This document shows positions 40,577 through 47,513 of a DNA stretch of 53,115 bases, in pieces (position 1 is the stretch's first letter; each line of letters opens with the position of its first letter). The DNA comes from an uncultured Dysosmobacter sp. (GTDB taxonomy: Bacteria; Bacillota; Clostridia; Oscillospirales; Oscillospiraceae), in NCBI RefSeq assembly GCF_947631635.1, contig NZ_CANRMB010000025.1, positions 1-53,115 on the forward strand, read 5' to 3'. Made by a program: the position numbers and the translations under genes. The notes under the pieces were generated by a model. The model was not told where the DNA came from. It saw only the letters and a program-made list of their open reading frames with translations, and did not search any database.

Positions 40577-41271
40577 TTCCCGTTCTCCTCCCAGCCCGGC
40601 AGGAACCTCTTGACGTTTTCCTTCAAAATCTCACGTTCCTTCTGTCCCAGCACCGCCCAAGCCGCTTCCAGCCGGGGCGAGCGGTCGTCCATGTCGTGGC
40701 TGTCCGTACCCAACAGATGGATCCTCCCCTCCCGCAGCATTCGGATGGCTTTGCGTTTCGTCTGCCAGCGCAGGAAAAACGAAGCGTTGCACTGATTCAG
40801 CACCCCCCACTCCAGCAGGGCCTCCCAGGTTTCTGGCTGCAGCCAGTGCAGGTAGCGTTCAGTGTGGGCCAGCAGCACTCTCATCCCAGGCCGCAGCTGA
40901 AGATCAAAAATCTCCTGAAGCATCCGCCGGCTCCAGCGGCAGTAGGGCATTTCAAGCAAAAGCAACCCAGTGTCCTCAATTTGCAGGGCGTCCAGCCCCT
41001 TACATTGGCTGATCCCCTCAAAATAGCATACCTCGGCCCCCAGCTTCAGGGCGGGCAGACCGGGGTGCCAGACCTCTGCAAGTTTTTCCGCGGCGGCGGC
41101 CCGCCGGTCCAAAAACTCCTCCGGGCTGTTCTCATCCGCATAGAAGTGCGGCGTAGCGGCCGCGCAGTCCACGCCTTGGGCAGCCAGCGCCTCCAGCATG
41201 GCCAGACTCTCTTCTGCGCTCCGGCTCCCGTCGTCCATTTGGGGCAGCACATGGCAGTGGATATCCGTCAT
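40573..41271 (-). CDS. CpsB/CapC-type protein-tyrosine phosphatase
   Basis: A 232-residue PHP-fold, manganese-dependent phosphatase. Metal motifs are TDIHCHVLPQMDDG at the N-terminus, ATPHFYAD, LLAHTERYLHWL and LLGTDSHDMDDRSPRL near the C-terminus. It reverses the autophosphorylation of the adjacent kinase and so tunes polymer length and amount. It overlaps both neighbours by 4 bp (ATGA), giving strict coupling. Confidence 0.92.
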   Translation of the reverse strand: MTDIHCHVLPQMDDGSRSAEESLAMLEALAAQGVDCAAATPHFYADENSPEEFLDRRAAAAEKLAEVWHPGLPALKLGAEVCYFEGISQCKGLDALQIEDTGLLLLEMPYCRWSRRMLQEIFDLQLRPGMRVLLAHTERYLHWLQPETWEALLEWGVLNQCNASFFLRWQTKRKAIRMLREGRIHLLGTDSHDMDDRSPRLEAAWAVLGQKEREILKENVKRFLPGWEENGK

Positions 41272-42044
41272 ACAGCAGGCTCCGCTTTGTCCTTGCCTTC
41301 CTTCGCATAGGCATACTTACCTTTATAGTAACTCTTATACTTCGTGCCCTGTCTTTCCGAGTGGGTCATGACAAAGCCCAACACCTTGACGCCCACATTT
41401 TCCATCTCCCGCATGGCCTCTCCCACCGATGACCGGGTGGCGTAGCCCTGCCGCACCACCATGATCATTCCGTGGATCAGCCGGGAAGCAACCAGCGCAT
41501 CCGATACCTCGTTCACCGGCGGCAGGTCCAGGATGATGAAGTCACAAGCCCCGGCAAGGTTCCTGAGCGTCGTCTTCATCCGCTCCGACCCAAGCAGCTC
41601 CGTTGGATTGGGCGGAATAGGGCCTGCGTTCATAATCCAAAGCCTCTCCTGGATGCCCGAGGGCTGAATGGTCTCCCCTTCTGTACACAGCCCCGCCAGC
41701 AGGCTGGACAGCCCCACGCGCCGCTCCAGCTTCAGCCAGCCGGAAATGGTGGGCAGGCGCATATCCGCCTCCACCACCAGCACCTTTTTCCCAGACTCCG
41801 CCAGCACATAACCCAGGTTCAGCGCCGTGGTGCTCTTACCCTCGCCGCTCATAGAACTGGTAACGCCTACCACCCGGCATGTCTCCCCACTGTGCAAAGA
41901 GGAGATGGGCAGAGCAAACAGCAGGTTGGTCCTCAGCAGGCGGTACGCCTCAGAAGCCGCGAAGTTCAGCCCCGCCCCAAAGGTCTTTTTTTCTTCGTCC
42001 GGGCGGAGCAACCGATCCTTTTTGCCTTTCTTAAACGTAATCAT
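41268..42044 (-). CDS. CpsD/CapB-type bacterial tyrosine kinase
   Basis: A 258-residue BY-kinase. Walker A is TSSMSGEGKSTTALNLGYVL, Walker A' VLVVEADMRLP, and Walker B FIILDLPPVNEV. The C-terminal tail KYKSYYKGKYAYAKEG has five Tyr, the autophosphorylation cluster. It acts with the membrane modulator encoded just upstream to control polymerisation and export. It overlaps the CpsC-type gene and the phosphatase gene by 4 bp each. Confidence 0.93.
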   Translation of the reverse strand: MITFKKGKKDRLLRPDEEKKTFGAGLNFAASEAYRLLRTNLLFALPISSLHSGETCRVVGVTSSMSGEGKSTTALNLGYVLAESGKKVLVVEADMRLPTISGWLKLERRVGLSSLLAGLCTEGETIQPSGIQERLWIMNAGPIPPNPTELLGSERMKTTLRNLAGACDFIILDLPPVNEVSDALVASRLIHGMIMVVRQGYATRSSVGEAMREMENVGVKVLGFVMTHSERQGTKYKSYYKGKYAYAKEGKDKAEPAV

Positions 42045-42802
42045 GTCTTCTTTTTCCTCTCCGCCGCCTTTGCGTAATATGAACCGTAGTCCTTTCCGAC
42101 CTGGGTTGCCAGCACATCGGGGATGGCGGCCAGCACCGGCAGGTCATAAGATTGAAGCAGGTCATCCTCGCTCATGATCTGCTCGCCCAGCAAGTCCCGC
42201 ATGATCACGATGCCGTAGCTAAACAGCAGCCCGATCAGGGCGCCTAATATCGTATATTTTTGCAGGCTGGGGCTGCACCGTTTTTCGGGCACCACCGCCA
42301 GATCCACTGTCCGCACCGAAGATCCATCCATGACCTGGGCAATTTTGTCCGGCAGCACCTTCACGATGGTGTTAGCGACACGCTCCGCCTCCTCCGGGTC
42401 TTTGCTGGTGACGGTGACCTCAAAGATCTCGGTGCCGTTCACTGACTTCGCCTCAATCATCTTCTCCAGTTCCTCGAAGGTGTAATCTACCTTTGCCTGC
42501 TTGATGACGTCGTTTAACGTCAGGCGGGTATTCAAAATGGCGATGTAGGTGTCCACCAGCGTCTGGGAAGCAGAGAGATCGGACAGGCTGATGGACGTAT
42601 TGCCCACCGAGAAGGAGCTGTTGTTCACGTACAGCAAGGCGCTGGCCTGGTACTTGGCAGGTATCACCCAATAGGCCAGGGAAAACCCTATCCCTGCGCA
42701 CAGGATCATTGCCAGCGAGATGGCTATTGCATGCCGCCACAGCGCCTTCATCAGCCGAAGCAAGTCGATTTCCAAGTATTCTTCGTTGTCCTGCTTTTTC
42801 AT
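42041..42802 (-). CDS. CpsC/Wzz-type chain-length regulator and kinase modulator
   Basis: A 253-residue membrane protein. YLEIDLLRLMKALWRHAIAI leads into helix 1; the external domain has YQASALLYVNNSS and VTVTSKDPEEAERVANTIVK. VPEKRCSPSLQKYTILGALI opens helix 2. A cytoplasmic tail ends AERKKKT. It activates the kinase and sets chain length. The start at 42802 is supported by GGCAGGAG; it is the first full gene of the leftward locus. Confidence 0.9.
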   Translation of the reverse strand: MKKQDNEEYLEIDLLRLMKALWRHAIAISLAMILCAGIGFSLAYWVIPAKYQASALLYVNNSSFSVGNTSISLSDLSASQTLVDTYIAILNTRLTLNDVIKQAKVDYTFEELEKMIEAKSVNGTEIFEVTVTSKDPEEAERVANTIVKVLPDKIAQVMDGSSVRTVDLAVVPEKRCSPSLQKYTILGALIGLLFSYGIVIMRDLLGEQIMSEDDLLQSYDLPVLAAIPDVLATQVGKDYGSYYAKAAERKKKT

Positions 42803-42935
42803 GTTCCGTACTCCTGCCACCATTTTTATCCACTTGGCCCAACCCGCAAACCGCCGCAATCGCGTCAGCCATCGTTGGCAGGACGCCGATGCCCATGCAC
42901 ATTGCAAGAAGGCTGGCCCATATTCGTCTTTCCAT
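42803..42935 (-). other. Leader frame with a signal-peptide-like start
   Basis: From ATG 42935 the frame reads MERRIWASLLAMCMGIGVLP then TMADAIAAVCGLGQVDK, a clean export signal. After that it runs out of register into the chain-length gene, where it is a shadow frame ending at 42453. It is probably the 5' end of a lost secreted-protein gene, or a translated leader. Confidence 0.45.
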
Positions 42936-42964
42936 ACATCTTTTTTTCTCGTTCACAAGCCCCA

Positions 42965-43010
42965 TTCTGTTATGCTTCCGCATAACAGAACAAAAGGGGT
43001 CCCCTTTTGT
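42965..43010 (-). promoter_or_regulatory. Two abutting perfect hairpins in the capsule leader
   Basis: TTCTGTTATGC/GCATAACAGAA with a TTCC loop (42965-42990) and ACAAAAGGGG/CCCCTTTTGT with a 1-base loop (42990-43010) lie between the promoter and the first gene. They could be an attenuator, an antitermination element or operators. Confidence 0.55.
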
Positions 43011-43038
43011 GGCCTGGCTTCCCGACCGATTTTTGGAT

Positions 43039-43067
43039 ATTTTATCACAAAATATGTACTTTGTATA
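43039..43067 (-). promoter_or_regulatory. Predicted capsule-locus promoter
   Basis: Reading leftward: TATACA (43062-43067), a 17-base spacer, TAAAAT (43039-43044) preceded by TGTGA. GGGAA/TTCCC symmetry at 43081-43095 just upstream may be an operator. Confidence 0.55.
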
Positions 43068-43109
43068 GGTCCTATTTGATGGGAAAAATGTTCCCAATCT
43101 AGGCACTAT

Positions 43110-43299
43110 CCGCAGCGGTCACAATAAGCCATAAATTCGCGCTCCATGGTGGTTTTGTATCGCGGGCTGCCCCCTTTCAAAATCGAATACCCAATAACTC
43201 AGCCATTCTGCAATACTGGGGGATCAGCCTCTTTCAGCCATTGCTGCAAATTCCCCGAGGTCAAACAGATCACAGAATATGAATGACGCCATGGTTGCC
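43110..43299 (-). pseudogene. Fragment of an unknown element gene
   Basis: Leftward frames with shifts read IAEWLSYWVFDFERGQP, then RYKTTMEREFMAYCDRCG with stop. The coding look and the CxxC end suggest a decayed gene from a mobile element. No family named. Confidence 0.35.
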
Positions 43300-43392
43300 T
43301 CTGCCTATGGGATACTCTCCATAAGCGAGGAGCGGTTTCGCCTTTGTGCCCTTACAATTTAGCTCTGATTTGCAACACCATAACAAAGAGAG
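43300..43392. repeat. Dispersed stem-loop scar, copy 3
   Basis: CTGCCTATGGGATAC, AAGCGAGGAGCGG, TTTCGCCTTTGTG and AACAAAGAGAG match the copies at 4895 and 16057. It is followed, as at 16221, by a RhuM C-terminal remnant on the other strand. Confidence 0.5.
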
Positions 43393-43414
43393 AAACTCCC
43401 AAATCCAGCGTCCC

Positions 43415-43477
43415 TTATTTCGGCTCCCCTTGTCCGCCGCCCCCCAGCAGCCGCTTGACTTCCCGGTCAAAGTCGAA
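43415..43477 (-). pseudogene. RhuM-family protein remnant 3 (C-terminus)
   Basis: DFDREVKRLLGGGGQGEPK and TAA at 43415. This is nearly the same 20-residue end as remnant 1, including the Gly run. Nothing further upstream is recognisable as RhuM. Confidence 0.65.
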
Positions 43478-43766
43478 TGGAATCGCACCAACATTTGAAT
43501 ACCAGCAAGAAAGCTTGCGCACTCGAACAGAGAATGATTTTGCATGAGAACACAGCCTCTTTCAAGCGTCTCGATTTTCCCCCAAAGATAAACGCCAAGG
43601 CGCAAGTGCGACACTTGACTTGCGCCCTGGCCTCATTATTTTCCACGATGATTCTTGGCCATCACCGCTCCGGAGCACATGATTTGGCACACCCCTGAGT
43701 GGAAACATTTTGAGCTGCTGAAATCAATAAAAGGTCTGTTCTCCAGCGCATCCGCCGCCTTTATTG
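43478..43766. other. Non-coding stretch with a hairpin
   Basis: No gene seen. GGCGCAAGT/ACTTGCGCC at 43599-43626 forms a 9-bp stem that may terminate transcription between the two arms. Confidence 0.4.
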
Positions 43767-44427
43767 TCATTCCCCAATTTCTGTCACCCTTGCACTGATC
43801 TGCTCAAAGGTTTTGACTGCAATATCAAACTCCTGCTTCTCATCGGTATAGAGGAGCGTGGTATGCAGGCTTTCATAGGTCAACCGAATCCCGGAATCAA
43901 GGTACTGCTACCACGATGCAAAGTCATATGCACCTGTCGGATCATATTCAGCGGAAATATTTCGCCGGCCAATGCAGAAGGACTCGGTATCCTCTGTCAG
44001 CCTCACCAGCCGTTTGAGTTTCTCCGTTTCAGAAAGGAATGTCTGAATCTCCGGCATCTGGTACAGGCGGGTTACATCGTAGATGTAGCGCACCTTGCGG
44101 CCCAGTGTGCTGCAAATGGCATGGTGCCGACGGACATGACGTTTTCGATTTTCTTGATGGCTTTGTCGCAGGCATTGTCTGATAGCTCCATCCCAAGAAA
44201 GGTAAGGTCAATGTCCTCAGAGAACCGGTCAATGGAGCCTGGGTAGCATTTGCTGAGAGAAGTGCCCCCTTGAACACGCACCGATCGGCATAAGGGCTGT
44301 CGGCCAGCGCCTTCAGCATCATGACGATATAATAGTCGCGCTCAACAGCGGACTCAGGAATATGCTTTTCGTTGGCAACAACGGTGATCAGCTCACGAAA
44401 TTCTTCAGGATGAGTATGCAGCTTCAT
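43767..44427 (-). pseudogene. AbiEii/AbiGii-type nucleotidyltransferase toxin, decayed
   Basis: It begins MKLHTHPEEFRELITVVANE and ERDYYIVMMLKALADSPYAD. One missing G near 44265 breaks the nucleotide-binding motif; the next frame gives GGTSLSKCYPGSIDRFSED and DLTF with the catalytic DxD. A large internal deletion near 44120 joins ENVMSVG to AICSTLGRKVRYIYDVTRLY. A TAG near 43908 interrupts the end, which reads YESLHTTLLYTDEKQEFD. The partner antitoxin AbiEi is not seen. It is a dead abortive-infection or toxin gene. Confidence 0.72.
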
Positions 44428-44757
44428 ATTTACTTGACGATATGATCTACATTTTCCCTGTACCTTATTCACAAAAGTTATTTGGATACAGGTCCTCTTC
44501 AACTCCGGTATTTCTGCGCTGCTCCTCTGCATATTGACAACGGCGCAAAATTCCATTACTCTGAAATTGGGTCAAGGCCCAAATCTCGCAGCTTTCCGGT
44601 GAGGTTCACACCCATGTGTGACCTCAGACATTCATGGGCCTCGTAGGGCAACCATAACCACCCTGTACGAAGGAAACTTCCATGAAGGTCTACAGTTTTT
44701 GGCGCTGTGCCGGCAGCGCGGGTGTGCGCCTTTCCGTTGAGAGCGGAAAGGACACAA
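44428..44757. promoter_or_regulatory. Upstream region of the mobilisation arm with two leader hairpins
   Basis: No gene. GCGCTG/CAGCGC (44702-44719) and CCTTTCCG/CGGAAAGG (44729-44751) are adjacent stems. The second stem contains the GGAAAGG ribosome binding site of the sigma-like gene at 44758, so folding would hide it. Confidence 0.55.
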
Positions 44758-45147
44758 ATGAACGACTATGTCGTGATCGAATACAACAGTGAGCAAGTAT
44801 CGGTGCCAAAGGGGATCGCAGACTTCCTGGAACAGGATCGGATGCGGGAACAGGCGCAGAAAAGGCAGGACGCAAGGCATCTGAGTAAAAGTGAGTTTGA
44901 AACGGTGCTGTCCGGCTCGGACTGTGTCAGGCGTCCCGTGGAGGATGCCGTGCTCCGGGACCTCCGACTTGAAAATCTGCGGGGAGCCATTGAAAAACTG
45001 GATGCCAGGGATCAGAAGTTGATCTCGCTTCGATACAGCGGTGAGCTGACTATGGAGGAGATCGGTCAGGTCTACGACATTTCCAAAATGGCGGTATCAA
45101 AGCGGCTGAAAAAGCTTCACGAAAAGCTGGGGCGCTCTGTCTTTTGA
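44758..45147 (+). CDS. Sigma-70 region-4-like regulator
   Basis: A 129-residue protein. The N-terminal part (MNDYVVIEYNSEQVSVPKGI, then ADFLEQDRMREQAQKRQDAR) is charged and helical. Residues about 70-129 are a region-4 helix-turn-helix: AIEKLDARDQKLISLRYSGE, LTMEEIGQVYDISKMAVSKR and LKKLHEKLG. No region 2 is present, so it is not a complete sigma factor. Such proteins are common at the head of Firmicutes mobile-element operons. The ribosome binding site lies in a hairpin. A terminator overlaps the last codons. Confidence 0.8.
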   Translation: MNDYVVIEYNSEQVSVPKGIADFLEQDRMREQAQKRQDARHLSKSEFETVLSGSDCVRRPVEDAVLRDLRLENLRGAIEKLDARDQKLISLRYSGELTMEEIGQVYDISKMAVSKRLKKLHEKLGRSVF

Positions 45148-45170
45148 CAGGGCTCCCCAGCTTTTTATTT
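45121..45170 (+). terminator. Rho-independent terminator overlapping the gene end
   Basis: AAAAGCTGGGG with TCTGTC pairs with GACAG and CCCCAGCTTTTT, followed by ATTT. The left arm is within the last codons of the sigma-like gene. Confidence 0.75.
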
Positions 45171-45230
45171 GAAGAATTTTTTTGTTTCTGGTTTACAAAT
45201 GCGCTCTGAGTGTCCTTATAAGTGAGGGGA

Positions 45231-45360
45231 TATTTTTGCTGTGCAAAAATACATGATGTGCCATTTCCTCGCCCCTTTCGGGGCAACCGGAAATGATGCA
45301 CAAAACTTCATGCGCATTATTTTTCCCTTATTCGTGGTGCAGTGCAAACGCATGAAGTTT
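45231..45360. other. Region of stacked inverted repeats, possible origin
   Basis: It contains TATTTTTGC/GCAAAAATA (45231-45251), a nested CATTTCC...GGAAATG around GCCCC/GGGGC (about 45258-45298), and AACTTCATGCG/CGCATGAAGTT (about 45304-45360) with a 34-base loop. The density of dyads just before the initiator-like operon fits a replication or transfer origin, or regulatory sites. Confidence 0.45.
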
Positions 45361-45421
45361 ATATGACTGATGGGCCGCAGTCATAAATGCCCTATTTAAA
45401 ATTACAAGGGAGCGTGCAAGC

Positions 45422-45769
45422 ATGGATGAATTTGAAACGAGCAAGCGACGGCTGTTGGCTCTGCTGACCGCGAACATAGAACAGGAAACCATTGATTATG
45501 TCCATCAGGAGATGCGGCAGGCCGCGCCGGAGATCGTGCCAACAGCGAGTGAGCTTCGCGCATTTTTCCAGTCGCTGGATGGGCAGACTGAGCTGAGTGC
45601 ATATCAACAGGTGCTCGCCATGGATAAACTGCTGGAGTATGCGGAGGTCAGCCTGCGGACGCTCTGCGATCTGATCCGCTACCAACAACTGAAACAGTTC
45701 GGTATCGTTCATTCAGTCGAAGAGTTTGCTGAGCTGTTCCATCCCGATGAACAGGAGGATCAAAAATGA
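45422..45769 (+). CDS. Uncharacterised mobilisation-arm protein
   Basis: A 115-residue acidic, mostly helical protein: MDEFETSKRRLLALLTANIE, AFFQSLDGQTELSAYQQVLA, LRTLCDLIRYQQLKQFGIVH. There is no signal, membrane helix or recognisable motif. It starts after AAGGGAG and its stop overlaps the next ATG (ATGA), so it is part of a four-gene coupled set. No function assigned. Confidence 0.72.
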   Translation: MDEFETSKRRLLALLTANIEQETIDYVHQEMRQAAPEIVPTASELRAFFQSLDGQTELSAYQQVLAMDKLLEYAEVSLRTLCDLIRYQQLKQFGIVHSVEEFAELFHPDEQEDQK

Positions 45770-45981
45770 AAAAGTCTGAGTACAACTCTTATGACAACCT
45801 GCCCCTGTTTCTCAATGCCGAGTTGGTGGCAAAAGTCCTGGGGGTATCGCCCAGCAGTGGCTATGAGCTGATGCATGAGCCAGGCTTTCCGGTTCTGAAA
45901 ATCGGCAGAAGGATGGTTGTCCCCAAGGAGAAGTTCATCCAGTGGGTAGAGGAACACACGGCGAGAGGTGACAGAGCATGA
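45766..45981 (+). CDS. Excisionase-like helix-turn-helix protein
   Basis: A 71-residue winged-helix protein of the MerR/Xis type: LPLFLNAELVAKVLGVSPSS, GYELMHEPGFPVLKIGRRMV and VPKEKFIQWVEEH. This is the classical DNA-binding excisionase or helix_turn_helix_17 form. It overlaps its neighbours by 4 bp on both sides. It may bend DNA at the attachment site for excision, or regulate the initiator gene. Confidence 0.85.
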   Translation: MKKSEYNSYDNLPLFLNAELVAKVLGVSPSSGYELMHEPGFPVLKIGRRMVVPKEKFIQWVEEHTARGDRA

Positions 45982-46718
45982 GAAAACACCGTGTCCCTCT
46001 GGGATGGCCCCGGCGTGATCCTCGGCACCATCGGTTCGCTGTTCCCAATGAGGTGTGGAAGTACAAGCTCAAGCCCCTCGAGTTCGTGATCCTCTCCTAC
46101 CTCTGCTACCGGCAGGCTCACGACAGAGGGGAAAAGAAACTCTGTGTGCAGGTGGTGGCGGATAGTCTCCGGCTGACCGCCACCACGGTGGAGAGGCACC
46201 TCGCCATGCTGGTAAGCAAGGTTCTCGTCACTGAGAACGGTGCTCTCACGCTCAAGTGTGAGGCCGGAAAGTTCTTCACACTCCCCAACGAGGTCTTCCT
46301 CCTGGCCCTGCCGCCCTCCGCCTTCCTGGTCTACGCCTACCTGCTCTACTGCGAGGACCGCCACACTCACCAGTGCCATCCCAGCTACCGCACCATCGCC
46401 GGAGCAACAGGCCTGTCGCTGAACACAGTGGTGAAGTCGGTGGGCATTCTTGCAGACAAAGGCCTCATCGCTGTGGAGCAAAGCTGCTGGTTCAACGAGG
46501 TGGGTCTGAAGCGGAACGGCAACAACGTCTATACCATCCTGCCGACCAGAGCGGCGGTGGAGGACTACCACCAGCGGCAGCTATGCCAACTGGAGTTGGA
46601 TACGGAGCGCAGTCGCATCCGCAAGCGGCAAGCAAAACTCAACCGCCGACGCCCCGCAACGGCCCTGTGTGCCCCGGCTCCAGCCCAGGCAACATCTGAC
46701 CCATCCCCAGTTACATAA
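45978..46718 (+). CDS. Replication-initiator-like winged-helix protein
   Basis: A 246-residue basic protein. Two winged-helix modules are visible: FAVPNEVWKYKLKPLEFVIL with CVQVVADSLRLTATTVERHL, and FTLPNEVFLLALPPSAFLVY with CHPSYRTIAGATGLSLNTVV. The tail is very basic (RIRKRQAKLNRRRP). The layout resembles RepA/DnaD-like initiators of Firmicutes plasmids and mobile elements. It may allow the excised circle to replicate, or act as a regulator. Confidence 0.7.
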   Translation: MRKHRVPLGWPRRDPRHHRFAVPNEVWKYKLKPLEFVILSYLCYRQAHDRGEKKLCVQVVADSLRLTATTVERHLAMLVSKVLVTENGALTLKCEAGKFFTLPNEVFLLALPPSAFLVYAYLLYCEDRHTHQCHPSYRTIAGATGLSLNTVVKSVGILADKGLIAVEQSCWFNEVGLKRNGNNVYTILPTRAAVEDYHQRQLCQLELDTERSRIRKRQAKLNRRRPATALCAPAPAQATSDPSPVT

Positions 46719-47087
46719 ACCGCTGTGCGCCCGCTATCGGCGGATTTACGAGGGGCTATCCGGGGCCACCGCCGGAGCCCAGCGAAGCGGGTCCGGTGGG
46801 GAGAGGAGGAACAGCGGAAGAAGTGAGTTTTCGCCCATTTGGGCGAAAACGAGGGATCTGGAGCTTGTGACGACGACAAGCAGGATAAAGGCAAGGAGTC
46901 AAATGTGACTCCTTTGCCAATCACAACTGCCCGCAGTGCGGGCAGTTGACGGGGATTTCCGTGATATCAAAGGTGACGTCTGTTTCAGCAACAAAAATGG
47001 CCTCTGGCGTCTATGCCCCTCAACTCCGCTGTTTCCAAGGGATTGAGCGGCGTCTGAGGCCCATATTTCAAGAATTTCGGAGGTATT
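46719..47087. other. Candidate transfer origin (oriT) region
   Basis: A 369-bp gap just before the relaxosome genes with three strong hairpins: GTTTTCGCCCA/TGGGCGAAAAC (46827-46850), GGCAAGGAGTCA paired with TGACTCCTTTGCC (about 46890-46918), and AACTGCCCGC/GCGGGCAGTT with an AGT loop (46925-46947). No coding frame. The position next to the RHH protein and relaxase is where oriT is usually found. Confidence 0.5.
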
Positions 47088-47513
47088 ATGAGCAAAGACA
47101 CACGAGAGAGGCTGAGCCTGCGGGTCTCATCGGTAACCAGTTATCGACTGCATGCTGCATACAAGAGATCCGGCTGCCGCAGCATGAACGAACTGGCTGA
47201 GCAGGCAATCAATTTTTATCTGGACTATCTGGATACTGGCAGCGCCGGAGATTTTCTCCCCACGGCGCTGAAGTCCTACGTGGATGGTCGCTTGGGAAAG
47301 ATGGAGGACCGATTGGCGGCGCTGTTTTTCAAGCAGGCGGTGGAGTTGGATATGCTCTCCGGCATTATTGCGGACAGTGTTCAGCTCAACGAAGATAATC
47401 TGCGCCGCCGGCGCGCGGAGAGCGTCAAAAATGTGAAGCGCACCAACGGGCGTATCTCGTTCGAGCAGCGAGTGCGGGAAAGCTGGGAGGACGGAGACCC
47501 GTGGCAAGACTGA
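47088..47513 (+). CDS. Ribbon-helix-helix relaxosome accessory protein (MobC-like)
   Basis: A 141-residue protein. MSKDTRERLSLRVSSVTSYR and LHAAYKRSGCRSMNELAEQA look like a ribbon-helix-helix, followed by a helical core AALFFKQAVELDMLSGIIAD and a basic tail. It overlaps the relaxase gene by 13 bp and starts after GGAGG. Such proteins bind oriT and help the relaxase nick it. Confidence 0.8.
   Translation: MSKDTRERLSLRVSSVTSYRLHAAYKRSGCRSMNELAEQAINFYLDYLDTGSAGDFLPTALKSYVDGRLGKMEDRLAALFFKQAVELDMLSGIIADSVQLNEDNLRRRRAESVKNVKRTNGRISFEQRVRESWEDGDPWQD

Noticed and set aside
45978..46718. Phage repressor or prophage module
   Set aside because: There are no structural, terminase or lysis genes anywhere in the element, and a relaxase and RHH protein are present. 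A mobilisable element fits better.
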